Shown here: in pieces, positions 28,884 to 40,700 of the stretch
Layout of the letters: each line of letters begins with the position of its first letter
How positions within the stretch are numbered: the stretch's first letter is position 1
Assembly (NCBI RefSeq): GCF_000820045.1
Contig: NZ_CDBJ01000068.1
Span: forward strand, 88,078-152,077
DNA length: 64,000 nucleotides
Reading direction: 5' to 3'
DNA from: Aeromonas rivuli
GTDB lineage: Bacteria; Pseudomonadota; Gammaproteobacteria; Enterobacterales; Aeromonadaceae
Position numbers and translations under genes: made by a program
Notes under the pieces: generated by a model
Told to the model about the DNA's origin: nothing
The model's database searches: none
The model's input: the letters and a program-made list of their open reading frames with translations, nothing else

Positions 28884-29819
28884 TTGGACAAGATATTTAT
28901 CGACGAGGTGGTTGCCGAAATGCACACCATCCAGGACATGTTGCGCTGGGCCATGAGTCGTTTCAACGACGCCGGTATCTTTTACGGCCACGGCACGGAC
29001 AACGCCTGGGATGAGGCCGTGCAGCTGGTACTGCCTGCGTTGCATCTGCCGCCGGATGTGGACTCGGGCATGCGCCACTCCCGTCTGACCCCGACCGAGC
29101 GCCATCGTATTGCCGAGCTCATCATCCGCCGGGTGCAGGAGCGGGTCCCTGCGGCCTACCTGACCAACAAGGCCTGGTATGCGGGTTGGGAGTTCTACGT
29201 GGACGAGCGGGTGCTGATCCCGCGCTCCCCCATCTCCGAGCTGGTGGCCAATCGCTTCGAGCCCTTCTTGAAAGAAGAGCCGACCCGGATCATGGACTTG
29301 TGCACCGGCTCGGGTTGCATCGCCATCATCATGGCCCACGAGTTTCCCCATGCGGAAGTGGACGCCATCGACATCAGCGTCGACGCCCTCAACGTGGCCG
29401 AGCGCAACATCGCCGATCATGGCCTCGAGCAGCAGGTCATCCCGATCCGCTCCGACCTGTTCCGGGACTTGCCGGCCGGTGACAAGTACGATCTCATCGT
29501 CTCCAACCCGCCTTATGTGGACTCCGAAGACATGTCGGACTTGCCTGACGAGTTCCGTCATGAGCCCGAGCTGGCGCTGGCCTCCGGCTCCGATGGCCTC
29601 AAGCTCACCAAGCGTCTGCTGGCCCATGCCGCCGATTTCCTCAAAGACAATGGCGTGTTGGTGGTCGAGGTAGGCAATAGCATGATCCACCTGGAGACCC
29701 AGTTCCCCGAGGTGCCCTTTACCTGGGTCGAGTTCGAGAATGGCGGCCATGGTGTCTTCGTGATGACCAAGGCTGAACTTGAGCAATATCAGCCTCATTT
29801 CGCGATTTACAAGAACTAA
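28884..29819 (+). CDS. prmB: 50S ribosomal protein L3 glutamine methyltransferase
   Basis: This protein of about 311 residues methylates Gln150 of L3. It has an N-terminal helical domain (1-95), the SAM motif [11 protein letters not shown] (about 137-147), [15 protein letters not shown] and the catalytic [10 protein letters not shown] (about 207). The preferred start is TTG 28884, giving MDKIFID as in E. coli (MDKIFVD) with GGAGG five bases upstream; TTG 28872 and GTG 28878 are in-frame alternatives. aroC begins nine bases downstream, so prmB-aroC is an operon. Confidence 0.94.
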   Translation: MDKIFIDEVVAEMHTIQDMLRWAMSRFNDAGIFYGHGTDNAWDEAVQLVLPALHLPPDVDSGMRHSRLTPTERHRIAELIIRRVQERVPAAYLTNKAWYAGWEFYVDERVLIPRSPISELVANRFEPFLKEEPTRIMDLCTGSGCIAIIMAHEFPHAEVDAIDISVDALNVAERNIADHGLEQQVIPIRSDLFRDLPAGDKYDLIVSNPPYVDSEDMSDLPDEFRHEPELALASGSDGLKLTKRLLAHAADFLKDNGVLVVEVGNSMIHLETQFPEVPFTWVEFENGGHGVFVMTKAELEQYQPHFAIYKN

Positions 29820-29828
29820 GGAGCACAG

Positions 29829-30917
29829 ATGGCAGGGAACAGTTTTGGCCAACTCTTTCGGGTCTCCACCTTCGGTGAGAGCCATGGCCCGGCGCTGGGC
29901 GCCGTGGTTGATGGCTGCCCGCCCGGGCTTGAGATAAGCGAAGCGGATCTGCAAGTCGATCTGGACAGGCGCAAGCCTGGCACCTCCCGCTACACCACTC
30001 AGCGCCGCGAAGCGGACGAGGTGAAGATCCTCGCCGGGGTGTTCGAGGGCAAGACCACGGGGACCTCCATTGGACTGCTGATCGAGAACACCGATCAGCG
30101 CTCCAAGGATTACTCGGATATCCAGGACCTGTTCCGCCCGGGTCATGCCGACTACACCTATCACCAGAAGTTCGGCCAGCGCGACTACCGTGGCGGCGGC
30201 CGCTCCTCGGCCCGGGAGACCGCGATGCGGGTCGCGGCGGGGGCCATTGCCAAGAAGTACCTCAAGCAGATCCATGGCATCGAGATCGTCGGCTTTCTCT
30301 CCCAGCTTGGCCCCATCAAGGCCGAGGCCTTCGATCGGGAGCAGATAGAGCAGAACCCCTTCTTCTTCCCGGATGCGGGCAAGCTTGAGGCCCTCGATGA
30401 GTACATGCGAGCCCTGAAAAAAGAGGGCAACAGCATAGGCGCCAAGGTGCAGGTGATGGCGATCAATGTGCCGGTGGGCCTCGGCGAGCCGGTGTTCGAC
30501 CGGCTCGACGCCGACATCGCCCATGCCATGATGGGCATCAATGCGGTGAAAGGTGTGGAGATCGGTGACGGTTTCGCGGTGGTGGAGCAAAAAGGCTCCG
30601 AGCATCGCGACGAGATGACCCCGGCCGGCTTTGCCAGCAACCATGCCGGTGGCATCCTCGGCGGTATCTCGTCCGGTCAGGATATTGTGGTGAGCATGGC
30701 GCTCAAACCCACCTCCAGCATCACGGTGCCGGGCAAGACCATCAATACCCGGGGTGAAGCGACCGAGATGATCACCAAGGGTCGCCACGATCCCTGTGTC
30801 GGCATCCGCGCCGTGCCCATCGCCGAGGCCATGCTGGCCCTGGTGTTGATGGATCACCTGCTGCGCCACCGTGCCCAGAATGCCGGTGTCCATACCGCGA
30901 CCCCGCAACTGCGCTGA
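29829..30917 (+). CDS. aroC: Chorismate synthase
   Basis: This 362-residue last enzyme of the shikimate pathway makes chorismate from EPSP using reduced FMN. It has [20 protein letters not shown] with signature 1, [21 protein letters not shown] (signature 2) and a C-terminal [19 protein letters not shown] (signature 3). Length is normal (361 in E. coli). It is preceded by AAGGAG and follows prmB by nine bases. Confidence 0.97.
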   Translation: MAGNSFGQLFRVSTFGESHGPALGAVVDGCPPGLEISEADLQVDLDRRKPGTSRYTTQRREADEVKILAGVFEGKTTGTSIGLLIENTDQRSKDYSDIQDLFRPGHADYTYHQKFGQRDYRGGGRSSARETAMRVAAGAIAKKYLKQIHGIEIVGFLSQLGPIKAEAFDREQIEQNPFFFPDAGKLEALDEYMRALKKEGNSIGAKVQVMAINVPVGLGEPVFDRLDADIAHAMMGINAVKGVEIGDGFAVVEQKGSEHRDEMTPAGFASNHAGGILGGISSGQDIVVSMALKPTSSITVPGKTINTRGEATEMITKGRHDPCVGIRAVPIAEAMLALVLMDHLLRHRAQNAGVHTATPQLR

Positions 30918-30938
30918 CGGTGGTTGCCCCATGATCTG

Positions 30939-30968
30939 AAACAGGCAGCCTTGGCTGCCTGTTTTGTT
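30939..30968 (+). terminator. Terminator after aroC
   Basis: Stem AAACAGGCAGCC/GGCTGCCTGTTT (30939-30950, 30953-30964) is followed by TGTT. Confidence 0.85.
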
Positions 30969-31288
30969 GGGGGTTGACTCAGGTTGGCCGGGATATTGCT
31001 GATGTGCCTCCCCCAGGGGCGTGCCACGGGCTGCTGGACAGAGATAAGGAGGGCAGGGCAGTCGATGCTATTTGCCTCGTTTTTTAATCATGTTGCGATA
31101 GTTGTCACATTTCTCTCGTCTCGGGACGCCAACTCCGCTAGACTGCGGCCTCTATTCTTTCCCCTTTGCTCTGCTCCCCGGGGAAAATCGTTGTTTTCTC
31201 AATAGGCCCAGTTCTTGTGAGATGGCATCGGCTCGGCAGAGGAGCCCCACCACAAATCCCCGGCGCCCCAAATCCCTAGCAGGTAACT
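30969..31288. other. Gene-free region upstream of rhlE
   Basis: There is no gene in these 320 bases; short frames here lack ribosome sites. The interval is long enough to carry an rhlE promoter with an extended 5' leader, as is usual for DEAD-box RNA helicase genes, but no specific element was identified. Confidence 0.4.
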
Positions 31289-32677
31289 ATGAGTTTTACT
31301 TCCCTCGGTCTGGCCGAGCCTTTGCTCCGTGCCGTCGCCGAACAAGGCTACGACACTCCGTCCCCCATTCAGCTGCAAGCGATCCCGGCCGTACTGGCTG
31401 GCCGTGACCTGATGGCGGCGGCCCAAACCGGGACCGGCAAGACCGCAGGCTTTACCCTGCCGATGCTGCAACGTCTGACCGAGAGCAAGCGCAAAGTGTC
31501 GCCGAACCGGATCCGCGCCCTGGTGCTGACCCCGACTCGCGAGCTGGCCGCCCAGGTGGGCGAGAGCGTGCGCAACTACGGCAAACACCTGCCGATCCGC
31601 AGTCACGTGGTATTCGGTGGCGTCAGCATCAACCCGCAGATGATGGCGACTCGCCGTGGTCTGGACGTACTGGTGGCCTGCCCGGGTCGCCTGATGGATC
31701 TCTACAACCAGGGCGCCGTGAAGTTCGACGAAGTCGAGATCCTGGTGCTGGACGAAGCGGATCGCATGCTCGACATGGGCTTCATCCGCGACATTCGCAA
31801 GATCCTGGCCCTGATGCCCAAGCAGCGTCAGAACCTGCTGTTCTCCGCGACTTTCGCCGAAGAGATCCGCGAGCTGGCCACCGGCCTGCTCAACAACCCG
31901 GCCGTGATCGAAGTGGCCCCGCGCAACAGCACCGCCGAGCGCATCGAGCAGCTGGTTCACCCCTGCGACAAGGCCAACAAGATTGGTCTGCTGAGCCACC
32001 TGGTGACCAGCAACGATTGGCAGCAGGTACTGGTGTTCACCCGTACCAAGCACATGGCCAACCGTGTCGCCGAGACCCTGGACAAGAACGGCGTCAGCGC
32101 TGCCGCCATCCACGGTAACAAGAGCCAGGGCGCCCGTACCCGTGCCCTGGCCGGTTTCAAGGATGGCAACGTCAAGGTGCTGGTCGCCACCGACATCGCC
32201 GCCCGTGGTCTGGACATCGACAAGTTGCCGCAAGTGGTCAACTTCGAGCTGCCCAACGTCGCGGAAGACTATGTGCACCGTATCGGCCGTACTGGCCGTG
32301 CCGGTGCCACCGGTCACGCCATCTCCCTGGTTGCCGCCGATGAAGGCAAGCTGATCAAGGCCATCGAGCGCCTGACCAAGCAGAACATTCCCTGCGAGCA
32401 GGTTGCCGGTTTCGAAGCGTCCCGCGAGACTCTCGATAACATCGCCCGTGGCATCGGTGCGCCCCTGCGCAAAGAGCCGCGGGATCCGAGCGAAGAGCGC
32501 CGTGCGCCGCGCCCGCAGCAGCGCCAAGGCGCTGGCCGTTCCGGCAATGGCGGTGGCCGCTCCGGCGGTGCCAGCAATGGTGGTCAGCGTTCCGGTAACG
32601 GTCCTCGCCCCGAAGGCGCGGGTGCTGGCAAGCCAGCCCAGGCTCGTCGCCCCCGTCGCTCCAGCCATAACCAGTAA
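31289..32677 (+). CDS. rhlE: ATP-dependent RNA helicase RhlE
   Basis: This 462-residue DEAD-box helicase has the Q motif ([14 protein letters not shown]), AQTGTGKT (Walker A), PTRELA, DEAD in [16 protein letters not shown] (LFSATF), ARGLDI and [10 protein letters not shown]. The C-terminal tail (about 390-462) is basic and Gly/Arg/Gln/Pro-rich ([11 protein letters not shown]), typical of RhlE proteins, and binds RNA. The ATG start has GGTAACT before it, a weak ribosome site. It acts in ribosome assembly and RNA decay; that role is from family knowledge. Confidence 0.94.
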   Translation: MSFTSLGLAEPLLRAVAEQGYDTPSPIQLQAIPAVLAGRDLMAAAQTGTGKTAGFTLPMLQRLTESKRKVSPNRIRALVLTPTRELAAQVGESVRNYGKHLPIRSHVVFGGVSINPQMMATRRGLDVLVACPGRLMDLYNQGAVKFDEVEILVLDEADRMLDMGFIRDIRKILALMPKQRQNLLFSATFAEEIRELATGLLNNPAVIEVAPRNSTAERIEQLVHPCDKANKIGLLSHLVTSNDWQQVLVFTRTKHMANRVAETLDKNGVSAAAIHGNKSQGARTRALAGFKDGNVKVLVATDIAARGLDIDKLPQVVNFELPNVAEDYVHRIGRTGRAGATGHAISLVAADEGKLIKAIERLTKQNIPCEQVAGFEASRETLDNIARGIGAPLRKEPRDPSEERRAPRPQQRQGAGRSGNGGGRSGGASNGGQRSGNGPRPEGAGAGKPAQARRPRRSSHNQ

Positions 32678-32725
32678 GCAGGCGAGGGGACTCCCTCACC
32701 GCTCACTGCGCTGTCGCGTAATATA

Positions 32726-32756
32726 AAAAAGCCCCGCCAATCTGGCGGGGCTTTTT
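32726..32756 (+). terminator. Terminator after rhlE
   Basis: A 14-bp perfect stem (32726-32739 and 32743-32756) with core GCCCCGCCA and a 3-base loop ends in five T. Confidence 0.95.
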
Positions 32757-32853
32757 CATGTCTGGGGCCAGGGTATTGGAGCAAAGTGGTTGGTGCTTTC
32801 CTCGATACATGCCTGCCTGTCATTGCTCCTCGACAGGTACAGCATTAGGAGTG

Positions 32854-32874
32854 ATGGCTCGTCTGTCGAGCCAT
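32854..32874. repeat. Inverted repeat upstream of cdiB
   Basis: ATGGCTCG/CGAGCCAT (8 bp, 5-base loop) lies about 110 bases before the predicted -10 box. It is not followed by T, so a protein-binding site or leader structure is more likely than a terminator. Confidence 0.5.
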
Positions 32875-32900
32875 GAGGCCGTGATACATCAACCTATCAG

Positions 32901-32939
32901 GTGACATCATGCATACGTCTTTGGCGAGACGGATGTCAC
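32901..32939. repeat. Nested inverted repeat upstream of cdiB, possible operator
   Basis: Outer arms GTGACATC/GATGTCAC (32901-32908, 32932-32939) enclose an inner pair CGTCT/AGACG (32916-32920, 32927-32931). It lies 40 bases before the TATAAT, a good place for activator or repressor binding. The binding protein is unknown. Confidence 0.5.
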
Positions 32940-32979
32940 ACGAATAAGACAAAAGGTGTCGCGTTAAGAACACTTTCTA

Positions 32980-32985
32980 TATAAT
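32980..32985 (+). promoter_or_regulatory. -10 box of the cdiBA promoter
   Basis: A perfect TATAAT lies 65 bases before the cdiB GTG, in an AT-rich segment. No good -35 hexamer is present 16-18 bases upstream, suggesting dependence on an activator. Confidence 0.55.
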
Positions 32986-33050
32986 CCGGCTCGTTCAGGT
33001 CTTGTCATCCAACTTAAAGAAGCCGAGTCGAGTTTCTGGCCCATGGCAAG

Positions 33051-34760
33051 GTGGCACTAAAAAACAATAAAAGAATTATTACAATGAGTTGTCATACCTC
33101 ACGCATGTGCACGGGCGCAATTGCGTTGCTTCTGTTATTGGCTCAGAGCGCCGATGCTGCTGGGCCTCTGTCGTCTCCGCTTGATCAAAGCGATATTGAA
33201 CTTCGCCAGCGTACTCAGTTGGAAGAGGCTGCACGCCAGCGTGATGAGGTCGCACGGCAACAATCTTTACCCACCCAGGTGGCTCCGGCTAACGCCGATG
33301 AGGGTGGCCCCTGCTTCCTGGTGACCGAGATCCGTCTGGAGGGGAGCACTGTCCTAGATGCCAAGGCCAGATCCAGGCTCAACGCTTCCTATCTGAATAC
33401 CTGTATGGGCCTTTCCCAGATCAACACCCTGATGCGTGACGTCAGTCAGTGGTATCTGGCCAAGGGCTATATCACCAGTCGGGCTTTCCTGCCGGAGCAG
33501 GATCTGGCTGGCGGTATCCTGACGCTGGGGGTACTGGAAGGGCGTATCGAGGCCATCCTTGTTGAGGGCAAGCCCGACCCTATAGCCCTGACGCTGTTCC
33601 CGGGACTGGAGGGGAAGATCCTCAATCTGCGAGATCTGGAGCAGGGGGTGGATCAACTCTCCCGATTGCGCTCACTCTCCTATCAACTCGACATTCAACC
33701 CGGCCATCAGGCTGGGCTCTCCATCGTCAATCTCAAGGGGGGGCGTGCCTCTCCCCTGCAGGGCAGCCTCGAATTTGATAATGGCGGCCAGCAGAGCACC
33801 GGCGAAGAGCAGGGCCGGTTCTCTCTGAGTGCCGATGATCTGCTGTCGCTCGCCGAGCTGTGGACCCTGGGGGTTGTCAGCAGTACCGATGGACGTACCG
33901 CCCACAACGCCGCCAGTTGGCAGGCAGGGATCAGCCTGCCTTATGGCTATTGGTTACTGGATGCCGGTTATCAGTACAGTGAATATCGCAACGATCTGCT
34001 GTCGCGAGGGCACCTGTTCGAGAGCCGTGGCGACACGCGTACCACCATCGCGAACCTGACTCGTACCCTCTATCGAGATGGTCACAGCAAGATGTCGGCG
34101 GTGGCTGGTGTTACCCATCGCCAGAGCCGCAATCTCATCATGGAGCAGTTGCTAGATAGCAGCAGCTATGAACTCTCTTCCCTGCGGCTGGGCCTCAATT
34201 TTGCAACCCGGCTGGATCGCCACTTCTTCACCCTGAATCCTGCCTTGACGCTCGGCACCGACTGGTTTGGTGCCGACAATGACAGTGGCCGCTCGGATCT
34301 GTGGCCTCAGGCACAGTTTGAAAAGTGGGGGTTGTTTGGCAGCTACAGTACGGCTGGTGAGCATCTGGGCTGGTTGTCGACTGGTTCGTTGCAGTGGTCA
34401 CCTGATGTGCTCTACAGCGTGGAGCGTCTCTCCTTGGGAGGGGATGGCTCGGTGCGCGGTTTCAAGGAGCAGAGCATCAGTGGCGAGAGTGGTGGCTATC
34501 TGCGCAACGAGCTGAGCTGGCAGGGGCAAGCCCCCAGCTGGTTAGGTCAGTGGCGCACCTGGTTGGCCCTCGACATGGGACGGGTCGATCTGGGCAACCA
34601 GCAAGATGGCTGGCGCAGCCTGGTGGGGACCGCCATGGGCTGGGAGCAGCGCTACCGCCATGTGACTACCCACATCAGCATAGGATTTCCCGTCAGCGCA
34701 CCTGGCTGGCTCAACCCCGACCCCTGGGTATTGTACTACCGCGCCAGCGTCGCGTTTTAA
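33051..34760 (+). CDS. cdiB: Two-partner secretion transporter CdiB/TpsB
   Basis: This outer-membrane transporter of up to 569 residues belongs to the Omp85/TpsB superfamily. A signal peptide (GAIALLLLLAQSADA) leads to a Gln/Arg/Glu-rich linker. POTRA domains follow (about 85-240, FLVTEIRLEGSTVLD and YITSRAFLPEQDL), then the 16-strand barrel with the conserved loop motif VRGF (about residue 467), ending in Phe (RASVAF). The start is GTG 33051, with ATG 33084 also possible; neither has a strong ribosome site. It should export the CdiA partner, whose ATG is 11 bases downstream. Confidence 0.92.
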   Translation: MALKNNKRIITMSCHTSRMCTGAIALLLLLAQSADAAGPLSSPLDQSDIELRQRTQLEEAARQRDEVARQQSLPTQVAPANADEGGPCFLVTEIRLEGSTVLDAKARSRLNASYLNTCMGLSQINTLMRDVSQWYLAKGYITSRAFLPEQDLAGGILTLGVLEGRIEAILVEGKPDPIALTLFPGLEGKILNLRDLEQGVDQLSRLRSLSYQLDIQPGHQAGLSIVNLKGGRASPLQGSLEFDNGGQQSTGEEQGRFSLSADDLLSLAELWTLGVVSSTDGRTAHNAASWQAGISLPYGYWLLDAGYQYSEYRNDLLSRGHLFESRGDTRTTIANLTRTLYRDGHSKMSAVAGVTHRQSRNLIMEQLLDSSSYELSSLRLGLNFATRLDRHFFTLNPALTLGTDWFGADNDSGRSDLWPQAQFEKWGLFGSYSTAGEHLGWLSTGSLQWSPDVLYSVERLSLGGDGSVRGFKEQSISGESGGYLRNELSWQGQAPSWLGQWRTWLALDMGRVDLGNQQDGWRSLVGTAMGWEQRYRHVTTHISIGFPVSAPGWLNPDPWVLYYRASVAF

Positions 34761-34771
34761 GGAAAAAACCG

Positions 34772-37700
34772 ATGACCACCAAGACCATCCGTCAACCTCA
34801 ACTCTCTCTGGTGTGCCGCGCTCTGGTGTACCAGACCTGTCTGATGATGGTCCTGCAGCCTGCTCACCCGGCCTTTGCCGCAGGGATAGCCGTAGCAACA
34901 GGTAATACCAGCCTCAATCAGGCTGGTAACGGGGTGCCCATAGTGGATATAGCCACCCCCAACGGCGCTGGGGTGTCCCACAACCGCTACACAGATTTCA
35001 ACGTCGGTCAGGTTGGCGCCATTCTCAACAATGCCACGGGTCAGCTGACCCAGACCCAACTGGGGGGGCTGATCCAAAACAACCCCCATCTCAATGGCCA
35101 AGCGGCCAGCCTCATCATCAATGAAGTGGTGGGCGCCAATCCATCGCAGTTACGAGGCTATCTGGAAATCGCAGGCCAACAGGCTGGTGTGGTGGTGGCC
35201 AACCCCAATGGGCTGACGTGCGATGGTTGTGGCTTCATCAATACCCCGAATGTGACGCTGTCGACCGGCAAGCCGGTGCTGGATGCCCATGGACAGCTGC
35301 AAGCACTCGATGTCAAACGCGGCACGCTGACGGTGGGAGGCAAGGGGCTGGATGCCAGCCATCAGGCCTCGGTCGATCTGATCGCGCGAGCAGTGCACCT
35401 CAATGGTGCCCTGCATGGCAAAGAGGTCAACGTGATAGCCGGGGCGAATCAGGTCAACCGCCAGACCGGGGAAATCCGGGCCCAAGCTGGTGAAGGTCCG
35501 GCACCGGAGGTAGCCATCGACACCGCGGCGTTGGGCGGTATGTACGCGGGCACAATTCGGCTGGTCTCGACTGAGCAGGGGGTGGGAGTCAACTTGGCCA
35601 ATGCGGTGGCAAGTCAAGGGGATCTGACCCTGGATGCCAGCGGCAAGATCCGGTTGCGAAACTCATCTTCCGCTGGCGCCCTGCGGGTAGCGGGGCGTGA
35701 TGACGTTGCCCTGACTGGCAAGGTACAGGCCGGTGGCTCTGCCCAGATTGGCGCAGCGGGGACGCTGAGTGTACAGAATGCAGACATTCAGGCCGCACAA
35801 GACGCTCGTCTTGCGGGCAAGTCGCTGCGGCTCGATCAGAGTAACCTCACCAGTGGTGGCACCTTGGCACTGCAAGCCGATGAGGGGTTGACACTCGCGG
35901 GGGGCAAGTCGCAAGCGAATGTTATCGATGCCAACGCCCGGAATATGAATACGCATACCGAGATGACGGCCAAACGGGTTGTCCTAGCGGCAGATGATCT
36001 CGTTCAGGCGGGGGAGCTTCAAGGGGATAGCGTCAGTCTCACCGGAAAAAGTGTGCGCAACCATGGAAAGGTGAAAGCAGGGCAAACTCTGAATGTGCAG
36101 AGTCAGCATCTTGATAACAAAGGCCTCCTAAAGAGCGGACAGGCGTTGACCGTCACGCTTAATGACAGCGGTAGTAACGATGGCTTGCTGAGTTCGGCGG
36201 GCTCGTTGGAAATCAGGGCTGGCGATGAGTGGCAGCAAGGCTCACAGGGCAAAAGTGAATCGGGAACCAAGACCACTCTGCAGGCAGGGCGAGCGGCCTT
36301 GGAGGGTGAGGTTACCGCTCAGCGGCTTGAGGTGAATGCCGAAGACCTGACCGTCGGCGGCAAGGTCCGGGGTAAGGAAGTCCAGCTGGCGGCGGGCAAA
36401 CTCAGCAACCAGGGTGAGGTACAGGCTGGTCAGACCTTGAGCTGGCAAGGGCGTGAGCTGGAGAACAGCGGCAGCCTGCAGGGGGACAAGCATCTGGTGC
36501 TCAAGGGGGACTCCCTGAGCAACCGGGGTTCCCTGGCTGGCGGTGACACCCTGGCAGTCGAGGCTGGGAAGCTGACCAACGGGGGGCGCATCGCCAGCCA
36601 GGATGTGGCGATTGACGCCCATCAACTCACCAGTGATGGCACCTTGCTGGGGGTATCGCGGCTTGTGCTCGACGGGGATGAGTTGGTGCTGGCGGGTCAG
36701 CAGTTGACCGACGGTGAACTGCAGCTGGGCAGCCGGCTGTTGCAACTGAGTGGTCAGACTCTGGTGGGGGGCAAAGCCCAGGTCACGGCCGAGAAAGGCG
36801 AGTTCGATGGATTGCTCAAGGCGCAGTCACTGGTGCTGGCCGTAAACCAGGCCAAGAGTGACGGCAAGCTGCACAGCCGGGAGGGGATAGCGTGGCTGGG
36901 ACAAGAACTCACGACCGGCCCTGACAGCGAGCTGATAGCCAACCAGAGCGTGACGCTGACGGGGCAAATGCTGACCCTGGGCGGCACGGTGGGTGCGGGT
37001 AATGCACTGAACATCCAGGGTAAAGAGGTCAGCCAGAGCGGCATCCTGGTCAGTGGCCAGGCCATGACCATCAAGGCCGATGACTTGTCATTGGCGGGGC
37101 AGGTACAGGGGCAGTCTGTTCAACTGACCAGCGACCGTGGTCATCAGAGTGGTCGACTGTTGGCATCGGACAACTTGGTATGGCAAAGCACGCAGCTGGA
37201 AGGTAATGGCTGGATGCAGGCGGGGGCCGATCTGACCCTGTCAGGAGATACCTTGATCCACAAGGGCACGGCACTGGCGCAGGGACATATGGCGCTCGAT
37301 TTTGCGGAGTTAAGCAGCCAGGGGGGATTGCTCGCCCGGGATATGACCTTGACGGGATCTCGATTGATCCTGGATGGAGCCCTGGAGACGACTCAGGGCG
37401 CTCACTTGCAGGGGAATACGCTGCAACTCGGCGGGGAGTCCCGCATCGGCACGGATCTGACCCTGGGTGCCACCCTGTTAAGCCTGTCTGGCACACTGCA
37501 AGTCGGTGGCACGCTGCAGCTGAGGGCGAAAGAGGCCAACCTCGGCGGTGAACTGGAAGTGGGCGAGGGGCTCAACGTGAAGGCCCAGACCCTGCGCAGC
37601 GCCGGCAAGGTGCTGGCCAAGCAGGCTGATATCGAAGCTGATCAGTGGGATCTACTGGGATCGCTGACAGCGGACGATGCGCTGGTCTGGCGTGGAACAC

Positions 37701-40700
37701 GGCTGACCCAGCAAGACAAAGGTGTGTTGCAGGCAGGTGGCAAGCTGTCATTGGCCGGAGATGCGGTGAACCTGGCGGGTACCTTGGCAGCCAAGGGGAA
37801 CGTGGGTATCACGGCGGGCAACTATGTCCAGCTCGGTACGCTGAACACAACCCAGGACCTCAGTATTAAGGCCGACAAGCTGCAACTGGGCGGCTCGACA
37901 CAAGCCAGGATGGCGGCGTTGCAAAGTCGTGAGGGTCTGAGCAGTGGCCAGCACCTTATCAGCGATGGCTTTACCTGGCAGAGCGATCTGCTGACCAATA
38001 AGGGGTGGTTGCAGGCGGGCAAGGATCTGACGCTGACCACTCGCACCCTCGATAACGATGGAACTCTCATCGCCGGTGGTAAACACAGCATCGAGGCCCA
38101 GGAGCATCTGACCAATCTGGGGAGCCTCGCGGGTAACCAACTCTCCCTGACCAGTAAAGAGCTGCAAAATAGTGGCTTGTTGCAAGGCAAACAGGGAGTT
38201 GAGCTTTCGGCGGAGCGCGCCACCCTGACCGGGCGTCTCACCAGTCAGGGGGCTGTCCAGCTTGGCGCCAGCCTGCTGACTCTGGGAGGGAATACCGATA
38301 TCGGTGGCTCTTTGACCTTGAAGGGAGATGAGCAGCAGTTGTCCGGTAATTGGCGTGTTGGCGGCCTGCTGCACAGCACGGGCAAGAAACTGACGCTCGA
38401 TGGGGACTGGCAAGCCAGCCAATGGCAGCTGTTGGCCGACTCCCTGGTCAACAAGGGGCGTTTGGCGAGTGAACAGGCAGCGAACTTTACCGTCGGAGAA
38501 GTACATAACCAGCAGGGGGCAACTCTGGTGGCCGGTGGGCCGCTCACTCTGGTCGGCACGAGCCTGTTGCAAGAAGGCTCCTGGCTCGGCGCAGGCGATC
38601 AGTCCATCAAGGTTGATGATGTGCAACAGCATGGCCAGTGGGTCAGTGATGGTGCGCTGCAAATGGAAGGCTCTCAATTCAACAACAGCGGCGCCTTGCG
38701 TGCGGCCAGTATGGGGCTGGCATTCGACCAACTGACAAACCGTGGGCGGATGGAGAGCCTGGGGGAATTTGGCTGGGAGGGGAAACAATGGCACAACCTG
38801 GGGACCTTGATTGCCGGAGGGGCGACCCTGTCGGGCCAACATCTCATCAACAGTGGTGATGTGGGTGTTCATCGGCTGACCATGAAGGCCAGCGATCGTC
38901 TCGTGAACAATGGGGTCCTTGTTGGCAAGGACCAGTTCAACTTGACCGCTGCGACTCTCGACTCCCAAGGAGACATGCTCAGTAGCGGCGATCTGGCCCT
39001 GGGAGCCGACTCCTTGACCCTGGGTGGCCTCACCCAGGCCAAAAACCAACTCGCACTGACTGCAGGGCAGGCAAGTTTGGCAGGCAATGTCGTGGCCGAT
39101 CGCCTGCAATGGGGTGGTCAGCATCTGATCATGGGGGGGACAACCGTCGCCCGCGAGGCCGAACTCACCGGTAGCCAGATCTCCCTGGAGGGGACCCTCA
39201 AGGGGGATCGCCAGACACTGGAAGCCAGCACTCTCACTACAGGCAAGGCAAGTAGCCTGCTGGCCAGGGACAATCAGCAATTAAAAGCTGACCAGATGAC
39301 ATTGCAAGGCAGTATAGTGGCTGGCTTGCAGCAGAATATTCTGGCGACAGCCTTGACCCAGCAGGGTGTCTTGGCCAGTGGGGGAAGCCTGGCTCTGCAG
39401 GTGGCAAATACCCTGCATAACGAAGGCAAGATCTCGAGTGAGACGCTTGCGCTGGAAGCCGGTCATATCGACAACGGTGGTGCTCTGGTCAGCAAAAGGG
39501 CTCTGGTCTTGCAGACTGGTGATCTGATCAACCGTGGTCATTGGCAATCCGATCAAGGCATCACATTGACTGCATCCCGATTGCTCAATAGCGGATCCTG
39601 GATCAGCGGCCTTGCGCAAAGCCTGACACTGGGTGAGCTGGACAATAGCGGTACGCTGCAATCTGGCAGCATCATGACCCTGACGGCGCAGCACCTTGAT
39701 AGCCGTGGCAAGTTGTTGGCCAACCGGGATATGTCCCTGACTGCCGACGAGATAATTCTTGAGAGCGGCAGTACCACAGCCAGCAACGGCCGGTTGACGC
39801 TCAATGCTGCGGATGTCAGCAGCGCCGGCATGCTCTCCGCTGCTGATGACCTGAGTTGGCAGGGTCAACGCTTCAACCACAGGGGCACGACCGTCACGGA
39901 TGGGGCGCTGCGACTAGAAGGCGAGACCTTGACGTTGGATGGCGCCTTGCAGGGGGAGACTGTCGCTCTGGATACCAACAGCCTGACGACAGGAGGCAGC
40001 CTCAACAGCCAGGGTGATCTGGTGGTAAACGCCCGAGGTGCGATTCAGCATGGCGGGCAGTTGCAAGGCGGTAATCTTGTTCTGAACAGTGCGAGCTGGC
40101 AAGGGGCGGGTACTCTGGGTAGCAACGGCACTCTGACGCTGCGCACCGGCCAACTGCAACAGCAGGGTCCATGGCGTATCCTCGGCGTGACCGATATCCA
40201 GGCGGATACAGTCACGATAAACGGTTCATTGATAAGCGGCGGCGATCTAACGCTGCTGAGCCGCGGCGATCTGGACAGCAAGAGTGGCAGCCAGCTGGTA
40301 TCGGGCGGGAATCTGTCGGTCGAAGGCAAGCTGCTGACTCAGCAGGGGCTCTGGCAGTCCGAGCGAGCGATGCAGGTCAAGGGCAGCAGCTTTGAACAGC
40401 AGGGGGATATGCTGGCAGGGACCGATCTCGGACTGCGCAGTGGCAGCTGGCAACAGAGTGGCAAGACCCGCGCCAGCGGTACCTTGAATGCCACATTCAC
40501 CGAGAATTCGGTGCTTGCGGGCACGGTACAGGCCGATGGGGGCATCCTTCTCTCTGCGCCTTCACTGACTCTCAAGGGAACGCTGGCCTCCAAGGGCAAT
40601 GTCAATCTCACCACTGCCTCCCAGCTAACTCAGTTGGGTAATCTGCTCAGTGGTGGTGAACTGGCTCTGGGGGCGGCCCGCATCGACCAGCAAGGACGTA

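Noticed and set aside
28863..30932. 689-codon minus-strand frame opposite prmB and aroC
   Set aside because: It is a long antisense shadow: both genes on the plus strand have full homology, and the antisense product is rich in His/Gly/Gln with no recognised domain.
31199..32668. 489-codon minus-strand frame opposite rhlE
   Set aside because: Antisense of rhlE, repetitive Gly/Ala/Thr/Gln product without any domain.
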